Shown here: in pieces, positions 42,894 to 51,600 of the stretch
Layout: every line of letters begins with the position of its first letter
Position numbering within the stretch: position 1 is the first letter of the stretch
Assembly: GCF_028807635.1 (NCBI RefSeq)
Contig: NZ_JARBAX010000002.1
Coordinates: 806,001-870,000, forward strand
From: Streptomyces spiramyceticus
GTDB taxonomy: Bacteria > Actinomycetota > Actinomycetes > Streptomycetales > Streptomycetaceae
DNA: 64,000 bases
Direction: 5' to 3'
The notes under the pieces: model-generated
Database searches by the model: none
What the model was told of the DNA's origin: nothing
Seen by the model: the letters and a program-made list of their open reading frames with translations, nothing else
Position numbers and translations under genes: made by a program

Positions 42894-42949
42894 GTGGAAA
42901 GAGGACACCTAAATGCCCTCAACTCGGCGACGAAAGTGTCCTCTTCCAC
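42894..42949 (+). promoter_or_regulatory. Long hairpin covering a ribosome site and start codon
   Basis: The left arm (42894-42908, GTGGAAAGAGGACAC) pairs with GTGTCCTCTTCCAC at 42936-42949, with one unpaired base. The 27-base loop holds ATG at 42913. The left arm contains GAGGA, which would be the ribosome site of that ATG. Folding would therefore hide the ribosome site. Confidence 0.6.
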
Positions 42950-43011
42950 GCACAAGACGCCAGCGGGAAGCTTTACGGACCGGCCCTTGGCGCGTTCGTC
43001 AGGCCGGTTGA
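42913..43011 (+). CDS. 32-residue Arg-rich ORF under a hairpin
   Basis: The frame reads MPSTRRRKCPLPRTRRQREA and ends after about 12 more residues. GAGGA stands seven bases before the ATG. A competing frame (42833-43036) is also open across the same bases. Nothing in the peptide is recognised. It could be a leader peptide, a noncoding RNA with a chance ORF, or the end of a lost element. Confidence 0.3.
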   Translation: MPSTRRRKCPLPRTRRQREALRTGPWRVRQAG

Positions 43012-43117
43012 TGCAACAGTCGTTCGTAGTTGGTGAAGGCCGGGCCCGTCGCCGGTCCGGAAGCGGCGCGGGAGCGGTATAACTCCGATGTATGGGGCAA
43101 GACGACTGAGCGGTCGC

Positions 43118-43957
43118 CTATTCCAGGAACGCCGCAGTGGTCGCCACGAACCGGTCGGGATTGTCGAGCCAGGGGAAGTGTCCGGCTCCGGGCTGAATGA
43201 CGAACTTGGCGTTTGGAAACAGCCCGGCGAACTCGGCCATCGTGCGCGGAGGGGCTGCCAGATCAACCTCCCCGGCGAGCAGCAGCACCGGCGGCCCGAA
43301 CTGGGCGAGAGCCGTGCGGGTGGCATCCGGGTTGAAAGCGCCTTCGGCGCCGAACGCAGCCGCGGCCTCCTTGTTCTTCTGCCCGTCCTCAGCAGCCTGA
43401 TGGGCTTGAGACATCTCATCCCAGCGGCCGTAGAAGAACGGCGCGATGGCCTGCCAGGAGTCGTCCGTCGCCTTGCCGGCAACGGTCGTTTCCAAGGCCT
43501 CGAAGGCTACGGCGAACCACGGCTCGTCCTGGCGCAGCTGAGCAGTCTCGCGCCGGGCGTCTCCAGTGATCGCGAGGCCGACGGCCATGGTGCTCGGCGT
43601 GATCAGCGCGAGCTTGCTGACGTGTTCCGGGTGGCGGCCCACATACAACGCCGCCAGATTCGCGCCGGCAGAATGCGCGAGCAGGTCCACCCTTTCCAGG
43701 CCAAGGTGCTCGCGCAGGGCCTCAACGTCTTCGACAAGTTGGTCACAACGGTACGAGGCGGCATCCTGCGGTATCGCTGACCGGCCAGTGCCCCGAAGAT
43801 CCAGCATGACCAACTGGCGGTGCGTGGAAAGGCGGCCAAGGTCGCCGAGGTACACGGAAGCCTGCATCGGCCCCCCGGGCAGGCAGATCACAGGAGGACC
43901 GTCTCCGAACACGTGGTACGCAAGCTTGGTTCCGTCATACGCGGAGAAGGTAGGCAT
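43118..43957 (-). CDS. Alpha/beta hydrolase (proline iminopeptidase-like)
   Basis: The 279-residue protein has LPGGPMQASVYLGDLGRLST (oxyanion region), the GTGRSA motif, the nucleophile elbow VDLLAHSAGANLAALYVG (Ser in AHSAG), an acidic residue in LLLAGEVDLAAPP and the catalytic His in GAGHFPWLDNP. The order fits the alpha/beta hydrolase fold-1 family. The substrate is not shown. It is oriented away from the cassette between the transposase remnants. Confidence 0.88.
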   Translation of the reverse strand: MPTFSAYDGTKLAYHVFGDGPPVICLPGGPMQASVYLGDLGRLSTHRQLVMLDLRGTGRSAIPQDAASYRCDQLVEDVEALREHLGLERVDLLAHSAGANLAALYVGRHPEHVSKLALITPSTMAVGLAITGDARRETAQLRQDEPWFAVAFEALETTVAGKATDDSWQAIAPFFYGRWDEMSQAHQAAEDGQKNKEAAAAFGAEGAFNPDATRTALAQFGPPVLLLAGEVDLAAPPRTMAEFAGLFPNAKFVIQPGAGHFPWLDNPDRFVATTAAFLE

Positions 43958-44135
43958 GGGCCAAAACCCTGTCAGCGGCGTTCAGGCGGAGCAACTGGAT
44001 TCCTCGAGATGATGGTGTCCCGCCGAGTGGTGTAGCCGATCAGGGTTCGTGAACGCGCGGGTATCTGCTCGGGGCCTGCATCCGCTGTCGGTGACTGCTC
44101 CCTGAACAAGGGACAGGCCACCGCGCAAGTCTCCC

Positions 44136-44531
44136 CTCCGCCGAGGCAGTTCGAACCCAGCTGAACGTGGTGGCCGACATGCTCGGACGGCAGTTCCCCC
44201 AGGTCAAGACCATGCTGCTGGGTGCGGCCGGGGACATCACCGCGTTCGCGGACTTCCCGCCGGCCCACTGGAAGAAGATCTGGAGCACTAACCCGCTGGA
44301 GCGGCTGAACCGGGAGATCAAACGGCGGGCCGACGTCGTCCAGGTCTTTCCCAACCCTGCGGCGCTCGACCGGCTCGCGCCGCGGTCCTGGCCGAACTCG
44401 ACGACGAATGGCAGGTCTTCGACGGCCGCTACCTCTCGGAAGGCTCCATGACCGAACTCCTCACTGCCGAACCGACCGGGGGCGACCGCCAGTTTCCTCC
44501 ACAGCGGGAACCCAATCAGCTCGGCCAGTGA
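44136..44531 (+). pseudogene. IS256-family transposase, C-terminal remnant (frameshifted)
   Basis: Reading from EAVRTQLNVVADMLGRQFPQ through ITAFADFPPAHWKKIWSTNP and LERLNREIKRRADVVQVFPN gives the classic C-terminal part of mutator/IS256 transposases. Near 44375 the frame shifts, and AVLAELDDEWQVFDGRYLSE continues in another frame to a TGA at 44529. The N-terminal two-thirds and the terminal inverted repeats are missing. It is the left flank of the lipoprotein/membrane protein cassette. Confidence 0.88.
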
Positions 44532-44876
44532 CTGCACCCCCCGACGGGACATGACCCGGGCTGGCTGTCTTGCTCAGCGGGGACTCCCAGATCTGCTGCC
44601 CTGCCGCACCTGCGGTTCCTCCGGCGAGCGTCATCAGCAGGGCGGGGCGATCGGGTCTACTGGCAACCGGTCCGCAAGCTGGGTGGTCAGAACCAGGCGT
44701 ACAGGGAACTTGGCCTGGATCGCTCACGGAGGAACAGTCAGCGCCAGAGATGGCCACTAACGATCTGTGTCTTTGCGGGTGTCAGTGTCTGCGGCAGACT
44801 TCTGGGCCCTGGGTTTGGTCACGTTCCGTAGTGGCGCTCCCACAAGTAGCGTCTGAAAGGGCCGGTGCAACGGTAG
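44532..44876. other. Gap left of the cassette, no gene seen
   Basis: The 345 bases between the transposase remnant and the lipoprotein gene hold no frame with recognisable motifs on either strand. No clear promoter box was seen, although the cassette promoter should be here. Base composition is less GC-rich than in the core region. Confidence 0.5.
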
Positions 44877-45470
44877 ATGGGGCGCATGCGTGCTCGGCAT
44901 CTGAGGCTGCAGTGTCTTGTGTTTGTGGTGGCTGCCTCGGTCGGCTCGTGTGCAGGCTGCTCTTCCACGTCCGCTCATGAACCTGGTCCGGACGCACGGC
45001 GTGCTCCTCTGGGTTCACCGTCGGCTCACTCACCCACCACGAGTCCCAACGCCCCGCCGGGCGAACGCGCCAGGCACAGCGCGTCGAGCACGCCCCTGAA
45101 CAGCGCGGCTCCGGCCGGGACTCCTTCGAAGCCGACAGGTGAGTCGAGCACGCCACCGCCTCTCGGCGGAGACCCCGTCGACCCCGTGCCGGAGCCGACG
45201 TGGGTTCCGAGCCCGGAACCCACGCCCGTGCTGGTGCCAGACCCAGCGGAAGAACCGTCGATGCCGGGCCCGGAATCCAACTGTCAGACCGAGCCGTGTT
45301 CCACCGATGACTGTTCCGGCGATCCATCCTCCAGCGCATCTGCGTCCCCCGGCCCTTCCTCCAGCGCATCCACGCATCCGGGCCCTTCATCCAGCAGCCG
45401 CCCGCGTCCGTGTAGCTCCACATCCACCGCGTCACCCGAGACAGAGCCAACGCCGACGCCGACATCATGA
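44877..45470 (+). CDS. Pro/Ser-rich putative lipoprotein
   Basis: The 197-residue protein has a short N-terminal hydrophobic segment (LQCLVFVVAASVGSC) ending in a lipobox-like VGSC (Cys25), with a second Cys at 28. The rest is unstructured, built of Pro, Ser, Thr and Glu, with two PxPEPTPVLVPDP-type stretches and a run of SSSASASPGPSSSASTHPGP. A CQTEPCSTDDC segment near residue 140 carries three cysteines. It probably reaches through the cell wall from a lipid anchor. The stop overlaps the ATG of the membrane protein gene, so both are made together. No family is recognised. Confidence 0.65.
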   Translation: MGRMRARHLRLQCLVFVVAASVGSCAGCSSTSAHEPGPDARRAPLGSPSAHSPTTSPNAPPGERARHSASSTPLNSAAPAGTPSKPTGESSTPPPLGGDPVDPVPEPTWVPSPEPTPVLVPDPAEEPSMPGPESNCQTEPCSTDDCSGDPSSSASASPGPSSSASTHPGPSSSSRPRPCSSTSTASPETEPTPTPTS

Positions 45471-46441
45471 ACAACGCTCGCTCCTTTCCCGCTCCCCGCG
45501 CCCGGGCGTCCACGCCGGAGGACGAACGGCGTCTGCGGCGTGCCGGTGCCCGGCGACGTCGCAGGCGGATCTTGCGGCGCGATTCCGGCCCTCGTGGCAC
45601 AGAGCCGCCCAATGCCCAGCATCCGGCCGCCGGTTACACCGCCGATTTGGCGGCGCTTTTGTCGCTCGCTGCGGCGCTGTTGTTCTATGCCGGCGCGGTG
45701 CATACCTGGGCGTTCTTCGAGTACTTCCACATCGACGTGCTGGCTCTGGGCCTGAGCTTCCCGGAGTTCGTCATGCGCAGCCTGCGGCTGGTGACTGCTC
45801 CCGTGGTGTTGACCGCTGTGGTGGCTGTGGTTGTGTTGCGTGACCCGCAATTGCTCAGCCGGTCAGTCCTGCCTCTTCTGCCACCCACCGTGATCGGCCA
45901 GTGCCGACGAGTCGTGCAGCGGGCGGCCCGTTTCCATCTGCTCGTGCTGTGCGTGGCCGTCATCATGTTGTTCAGCTGGGGCCGAATTCAGCCGTATCAA
46001 TGGCTGGTGCCCGTTCTCTTGGCCACCGGCATCCTCTTGGGGCAGTCGCCCGCTGCGAACAACGGCCGCTGCCCAAGCGGCATCCGTGCACGGGGCGCAC
46101 CGCTCACGGCAGCATGCCTGTGCCTGCTCTGGGCTGTCGCGCTGGCGGCGCATCTGTCGGGTCTACGCGACGCTCAGCGCAGCGCAGATCATCTGGTCGG
46201 CAGGACGGCGATCGTCGTCTTCAGCACCGACCGACTGAGCATGACCGGTCGCGGACTGCAGGTGAAAGATCTCGGAGAGCAGGTGCACTACCGCTACCGG
46301 TACACCGGGCTGAGGCTCATAATCGAGCGCGGCGGGCGCTATCACGCCGTCGCTGTGGGCTGGCAGCATGACACTGACTCGACTTATGTAATCCGAGAAA
46401 CCGACGACATACGCGTCGAACTCATGCCGGGGGCCCGATGA
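45467..46441 (+). CDS. Five-helix membrane protein with C-terminal soluble domain
   Basis: The 324-residue protein starts with an Arg-rich cytosolic segment (RRLRRAGARRRRRRILRR, residues 21-38). Five hydrophobic segments follow at about 60-83, 104-124, 156-172, 179-192 and 212-232. Residues 233-324 form a soluble beta-rich domain with LVGRTAIVVFSTDRLSMTGR, HYRYRYTGLRLIIERGGRYH and TDDIRVELMPG. With a basic N-terminus inside and five helices, this domain would face outside, near the lipoprotein. The ATG overlaps the lipoprotein stop (ATGA). I know no function; the pattern suggests an uncharacterised actinobacterial membrane family. Confidence 0.75.
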   Translation: MNNARSFPAPRARASTPEDERRLRRAGARRRRRRILRRDSGPRGTEPPNAQHPAAGYTADLAALLSLAAALLFYAGAVHTWAFFEYFHIDVLALGLSFPEFVMRSLRLVTAPVVLTAVVAVVVLRDPQLLSRSVLPLLPPTVIGQCRRVVQRAARFHLLVLCVAVIMLFSWGRIQPYQWLVPVLLATGILLGQSPAANNGRCPSGIRARGAPLTAACLCLLWAVALAAHLSGLRDAQRSADHLVGRTAIVVFSTDRLSMTGRGLQVKDLGEQVHYRYRYTGLRLIIERGGRYHAVAVGWQHDTDSTYVIRETDDIRVELMPGAR

Positions 46442-46472
46442 CGGCAGATGGCGTCATGCCGGGTAGCGGCAG

Positions 46473-46818
46473 CGAGTCGCCGAGATGCTCGGCTCCCAGT
46501 TCCCCAAGGTCAAACAGCTGCTGCGGGCGGCGAAGGACGACCTGACCGCCTTCGCCGCCTTCCCCACCCGGCATTGGAAGAAGATCCAGTCCACGAACCC
46601 CGTGGAGCGAATCAACCGAGAGATCAGCGCCGGACCGACGTCGTCCAGGTCTTCCCCAACCCCGCCGGCCTGGGCTGGTCACCGCCGTGCTGGTCGAGAT
46701 GCACGACGAAAGGATCGCCTGCCCCCGACGCTACCTGCCCGAAGGCAGCTTGAACGGCCTGTACCGCGACGACCCCCACCACCGACACCCCCGCCCTCCC
46801 GGCCAACTCGAGGACTGA
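46473..46818 (+). pseudogene. Second IS256-family transposase C-terminal remnant (two frameshifts)
   Basis: RVAEMLGSQFPKVKQLLRAA, then LTAFAAFPTRHWKKIQSTNP and VERINREIS lie in one frame; RRTDVVQVFPNPAGL follows in another; AVLVEMHDERIACPRRYLPE in a third, to TGA at 46816. It covers nearly the same part of the transposase as the remnant at 44136-44531, in the same direction, but differs at many positions, so it came from a different element. It begins 31 bases after the membrane protein stop. Confidence 0.88.
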
Positions 46819-47015
46819 TCGACTACACCACCACAGGGAACATGACCACGGCCCCGGCCAGGCACCCCGGCCAGCGTGAAATGCCGCCGTACTGATGCTC
46901 GTTGGTGCGGAGCCTGCTGCACTCGTCGGCGCATGGGCGCAGCGTATGGCGGGCCAAGGCGCGTATCGAAGGTGGTTCCGGACCGGTTGTCAGACCGCTG
47001 GGCTACGTTCACTCC

Positions 47016-47714
47016 ATGACGGAATTCGTACTAGTGGCAGGCACTTGGCTCGGATCCTGGGCGTGGGACGAGGTGGTGCCGCAGCTGCGTGCGGCCGGTC
47101 ACGGTGCCCACCCGTTGACGTTGTCCGGCCTCGCAGACAAGCAGGGCGCGTCGGCCGGGCAGCAGACTCACGTCCAGGACATCGTTGACGAGGTCGAACG
47201 CCAGGATCTGCGCGACGTCGTCCTGGTCGGGCACAGCTACTCGGGCATACCGGTCGGTCAGGCCGCCGAGCGGATCGGTGACCGGCTGGCCCACGTGGTC
47301 TTCGTCGACGCCAGTGTTCCGACCGACGGCGAGTCGTTCGTATCCGCCTGGTGGGAGGGTCCGGCGAAGCTGGAGGCTTCGATCGCCGGGAACGGCGGCT
47401 TCTGGGCACCGCTGGACGCGCCCGACTACGACGGCCAGGGCCTTACCGATGAGCAAGTCGCACGGATCGTGGGCGGCTCGACGCCGCACCCGGGTGCCTC
47501 ACTGGCCGAGCCGGCCGTGCTGGCACGGCCACTTGGCGAGCTTCCGGCGACGTACATCAAGTGCTTGCTCGACGGTGCCGAGCCGAGTGACGACGTGGCC
47601 AAGCTGCTGACGAGTGATCGCTGGCGGCTTGTCGAGATGGACACCGGCCACTGGCCGATGTTCTCCCAACCGCACGAACTGGCGCGGATCTTCCTGGACG
47701 CCGTCGGGGAGTGA
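47016..47714 (+). CDS. Alpha/beta hydrolase (EstC/methylesterase-like)
   Basis: The 232-residue protein has FVLVAGTWLGSWAWDEVVPQ at the start (oxyanion region), the nucleophile elbow VVLVGHSYSGIPVGQAAERI and the catalytic His in EMDTGHWPMFSQPHELAR. This compact form is typical of small esterases of the salicylate-binding-protein/EstC type, found in many actinobacteria. The ATG at 47016 fits the family start; the frame is open further upstream without sense. Substrate unknown. Confidence 0.88.
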   Translation: MTEFVLVAGTWLGSWAWDEVVPQLRAAGHGAHPLTLSGLADKQGASAGQQTHVQDIVDEVERQDLRDVVLVGHSYSGIPVGQAAERIGDRLAHVVFVDASVPTDGESFVSAWWEGPAKLEASIAGNGGFWAPLDAPDYDGQGLTDEQVARIVGGSTPHPGASLAEPAVLARPLGELPATYIKCLLDGAEPSDDVAKLLTSDRWRLVEMDTGHWPMFSQPHELARIFLDAVGE

Positions 47715-47814
47715 CCGCAGTTCCAGGCTGATGGACTCCTCTGGGTGTGCATCAACTGCGCTGGCGGCAGCTCTTGTTGATGGCTGGTGAAGGGCATTTC
47801 CCAGGTTCCGTCTA

Positions 47815-48648
47815 TCAGCTGCCGCCGGGTCCGTCCGCGCCCTTGTCCTCCGCAGTACGATCCGGCGCAGCGGCCGGTGTTCCCAGGTATGCGTCCCGTA
47901 CGGCAGGGTTCTGTCTCACCTCCGTGGCGCTGCCCTCGGCCAGGACCTTGCCGAGGTCGAGGACGACGACGCGGGTGCACAGCTCCATGACGAAGGCGAC
48001 GTTGTGCTCGACGAGGACGACCGCGCAGCCGGCCTCGGCAGTCAAGTGACGGATTACGGCGGCCAGGTGTGCTCTCTCCTCGCTCGACATGCCGGACGCC
48101 GGCTCGTCGAGGAGCAGTACGCGGGGCGGGTCAGCCAGTGCGCGGGCGAGCTCGGCCATGCGGGCTTGGCCGACGGGGAGCGCCCCGGCGTATGAGCCCG
48201 CGAGCGCGTCAAGGCCGCAGGAGCGCAGTACTTCGGCGGCCCTCCGGCGGCGCGCTGTCTCTCGTCTACGTCGCGTCGGTGACGCCAGCAGGTCGGCCGC
48301 CAGGCCGCCCCCGCCGCCGCGCCATTCCTGGGCGACGACGAGGTTGTCGGCGACGGTGAGCTGGCCGAACAGCTGCCGGCGCTGGAAGGTGCGGCGCATG
48401 CCGTGGCGGGCCCGCCAGGCGGGGGAGCGGCGCGTGATGTCCGTACCGTCCAGCACCACGTGCCCTTCGTCGGGGCGCCGTATGCCCGACAGGACGTCGA
48501 ACAGCGTCGTCTTGCCGGCACCGTTCGGGCCGATGAGGCCGCATACTTCTCCGGGGCGGGCTGCGATGCGTACGCCGTCGAGCGCCGCGATGCCGCCGAA
48601 GCGGACTCGGATCCGGTCGGCTTCGATGACGTACTCAGACGTACTCAC
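47815..48648 (-). CDS. Branched-chain amino-acid-type ABC ATPase (LivG-like)
   Basis: The 277-residue ATPase has Walker A GLIGPNGAGKTTLFDVLSG, a LivG-type Q-loop region (MRRTFQRRQLFGQLTVADNL), a signature LPVGQARMAELARALADPP (PVGQ instead of LSGGQ), Walker B VLLLDEPASGMSSEER and switch His in VVLVEHNVAFVMELC. It is the last gene of a three-gene operon: binding protein, permease-permease-ATPase fusion, then this ATPase. The GTG at 48648 lies nine bases after the fusion gene. The degenerate signature is common in this subfamily. Confidence 0.9.
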   Translation of the reverse strand: MSTSEYVIEADRIRVRFGGIAALDGVRIAARPGEVCGLIGPNGAGKTTLFDVLSGIRRPDEGHVVLDGTDITRRSPAWRARHGMRRTFQRRQLFGQLTVADNLVVAQEWRGGGGGLAADLLASPTRRRRETARRRRAAEVLRSCGLDALAGSYAGALPVGQARMAELARALADPPRVLLLDEPASGMSSEERAHLAAVIRHLTAEAGCAVVLVEHNVAFVMELCTRVVVLDLGKVLAEGSATEVRQNPAVRDAYLGTPAAAPDRTAEDKGADGPGGS

Positions 48649-48657
48649 TCATGTACC

Positions 48658-51600
48658 TCACTCCGTCGCCGCGATTCCCAGGTACGCCTCGGTGAGCCGG
48701 TCGGCCCGCACCTCGTCGCGCGGACCGCACCAGGTGACGCGGCCCTGCGCGAGGTACGCCACGGTGTCGGCGATTCCCAGTGCTCCCGCGGCCTTCTCCT
48801 CCACCAGCAGCAGCGCCGTGCCCGCCTCGCGCAGCTCCGTCAGCAGCCGGAACACCTCCTCTACGATGCGGGGCGCGAGCCCCAGCGACGGCTCGTCGGC
48901 GACGAGTACGGCCGGTGGGCGCTGGAGCAGGGGCGCGAGCGCCAGCATCTGCTGCTCGCCCCCGGACAGTGAACCGGCGGGTACGGTACGGCGCTTGGCG
49001 AGGCTCGCAAAGCGCTCGTACACCGCGTCGCGGGCGGACTGCTCGGGCAGGCGCAGCGCGAGATTCTCCTCGATGGTGAGCGAGGGGAAGATCCCCCGCC
49101 CCTCCGGCGCGAGGACGACGCCGGCACGGGAGCGCCGTACGGGGCCGTCGCGGGTGGCATCGCGGGTGGCATCGCGGGTGTGGATGTGGACGCTGCCGGA
49201 GAGGGGTGGGATCAGCCCGGCGGCGACGTGGCAAGTGGTGGACTTCCCGGCTCCGTTGGGGCCCAGGAGGGCGACGATTTCTCCTGCGCGTACGGTCAGA
49301 TCGACGCCGTGCAGTACGGGGGCTCCGCCGTACCCGGCGTGAACGCCGCGAAGCGTGAGCGCGGCGGAGGGGGCTTCTCCCCCACCCCGCCCCTTCCCGA
49401 AACGGGGGGAGGCCCCCCGGCCCCCGAGGGCAGGTGCTGCCTGCTCGACCGGCGCTCCGTTCACCGACGGTTGGGAGGTAGGTGCGCCTGGTGCGTCCTG
49501 CGCGGCAGGTGTGGTCCCCTGGGCCGGGGTTTCTGCCTCCGGGCGGAGAGGGGGGAGTGGGGGAACTCCGCCCCCGACGCCGCCCGGAGGCTCCGAAGCC
49601 GCAGGCAGGGGGGAGGGCACCCGCACCCGCGCCGACTCGCGGGCCGCCATCCGCGCTGAGTCGCCGGCCTTGCCCCGCGCCGAGTCGCCGGCCGCCATCC
49701 GCGCCGACTCGCCGGCCTTGCCCCGCGCCGAGTCACCGGCCGCCACCCGCGCTGAGTCGCCGGCCTCGCCCCGCGCCGAGTCACCGGCCGCCACCCGTGC
49801 CGACTCGCCAGCCTCTGCCCGCGCCGAGTTCCCAGCCGCCGCCCGCGCCGAGTCGCCGTCCCCCACCCGCAGCAAGTCGCCCGCCCCCACCCCCCTCCGC
49901 CGATACCTCCGCACCGCTACCGCCGCGCAGTACCCGTCCGGGTCGTTCGCCAGCGCCAATCCCGCCAGGCCGAAGAGGATGACCGGGAGCTGCGTCGACT
50001 CCGTGACGTACTCCGACACGGCATGCGGCACCAGCGCGAAGACCAGGCCCGCCACCACCGCGAACTGCGGGCGCCGTACCCCTGCCGCGACCACCACCGC
50101 CAGCCAGATCAAGCCCGTCATCGCGGTGAAGTCGGTCGCCGTGATGCGGGTGTTGTACGACGCGTACATCACGCCACCGAAGCCCGCGATCCCCGCCGAC
50201 AGGGTGAACAGCATCAGCTTCGTACGGATGACCGAGACGCCCGAGGCCGATGCCGCCGCAGGAGCGGAACGTACCGCCAGCATCGCCCGACCCGAAGGGG
50301 AGTTGCGCAGGGCGCTCAGCGAGGCGACCGCCGCCGTCAGCAGGAACACCAGGGCCACGCCCATCGCCCGGTCGTCGGCCAGGTTTACGGGTCCGAAGAC
50401 GGGGCGCGGGATCTCCCAGCCCGTGTCGCCGTTCCTCAACCACCGCATCTGGAAGAGCACTTGGTCCGCCAGAAAGGCCAGGGCAAGCGTGGCCAGCGCC
50501 AGCGATCGCCCTCCCAGCCGCAGCGCGGGAAGCGCCACCAGCGCCCCGAGTGCCGCCGCCGCGCACGTGCCCACCAGCGCCGCGGCCACGAACGGCCAGC
50601 CGTGGCTCATCAGCAGCCCGGCCACGAGCGCCGCCCCCGTCACAAACGTCGCCTGCGCCAGGCTGACCATCGCGCCGAGCCCCGTCACCACCGTGAAGGA
50701 GACGAAGACCAGCGAGATCGCGAGCCCCTGCGCAAGGATCCCGCTCCAGAAGGGCGTCGTGACGGTGTAGAAGGCCGCCGACAGCAGTGCCGCGCCCGAC
50801 GCCCACGGCCCCCATCTCCGCGCCCACGACCGCCCGGCGAGATAGTCGACCGGCGGTGCGTCCGCCGCCGCCGTCCCCGCCGTCCGCTGTCGGCGCGTCA
50901 TCACCAGCAGTCCTGCGAAGAGGATCAGGAAGGGCACCGCCGTACGGAATCCGGTGATGTCGTCGGCGAAGGACGCGTATCCGGCCGTCAGATTCTGGAG
51001 TACGCCCAGTCCCAGCCCGCCCGCGAACGCCAGCGGAATCGACGCGAACCGCCCCAGCACCGCCGCCGTCGCCGACACGAACAAGAACAGGGTGTAGTCG
51101 TGGGCGGACAGGCCGAGCAGCGGCGTCGCCAGCACACCCGCCAGTCCCGCCAGCCCCGACGAAAGCATCCAAGCCACCGACGACAGCCGGTCCGCGCTGA
51201 TGCCGCGAAGCTCCACCAGTGTGCGGTTGTCGACGGCGGCGCGCAGTCGCAGCCCGAGTCCGGTGTGCCGCATCAGCACCCAGAGCCCCACGGCCACCAC
51301 GGCCGTCGCCAGCCACGTGATCAGCTGGTCGGAGTCGATGCCGACGCCGTCCATCAGCTGCCAGGACGTGGCCGGGCTCGGTCCGACTCCCGGCAGCCCG
51401 AACTGGTTCTCGGCAGGCACCACGGGCGCTCCCGCCTCCGCCAGCAGCTCCACCGCCCACAGCCCGGCGGCCGGCAGCGCGACGAGCAGCCCGATCGTCG
51501 CCACGATCTGCGCCGTCTCGCCGACCCGCGCCAGCTTCCTGAACATCAGCCGGTCGAGCCCCCACCCGATCCCCGGCGCGACGACACACACGAGCAGGAA

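Noticed and set aside
42503..42955. A 150-residue minus-strand frame over the hairpin region
   Set aside because: Arg/Pro/Trp-rich, no ribosome site, no family motifs, and it begins inside the inverted repeat. It could be a repeated noncoding element's chance frame.
44136..46818. Interpretation of the whole interval as an intact composite transposon
   Set aside because: Both transposase copies are truncated, frameshifted and different from each other; no terminal inverted repeats or target duplications were found.
47763..47826. Inverted repeat (GGCGGCAGCT and complement) as terminator of the LivG-like gene
   Set aside because: The arms are only 10 bases with a 44-base loop, and one arm lies in the coding region. 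Not convincing.
49621..49860. Repeat array considered as a CRISPR
   Set aside because: Units are contiguous without spacers, keep the reading frame and lie inside a transporter gene; no cas genes are near.
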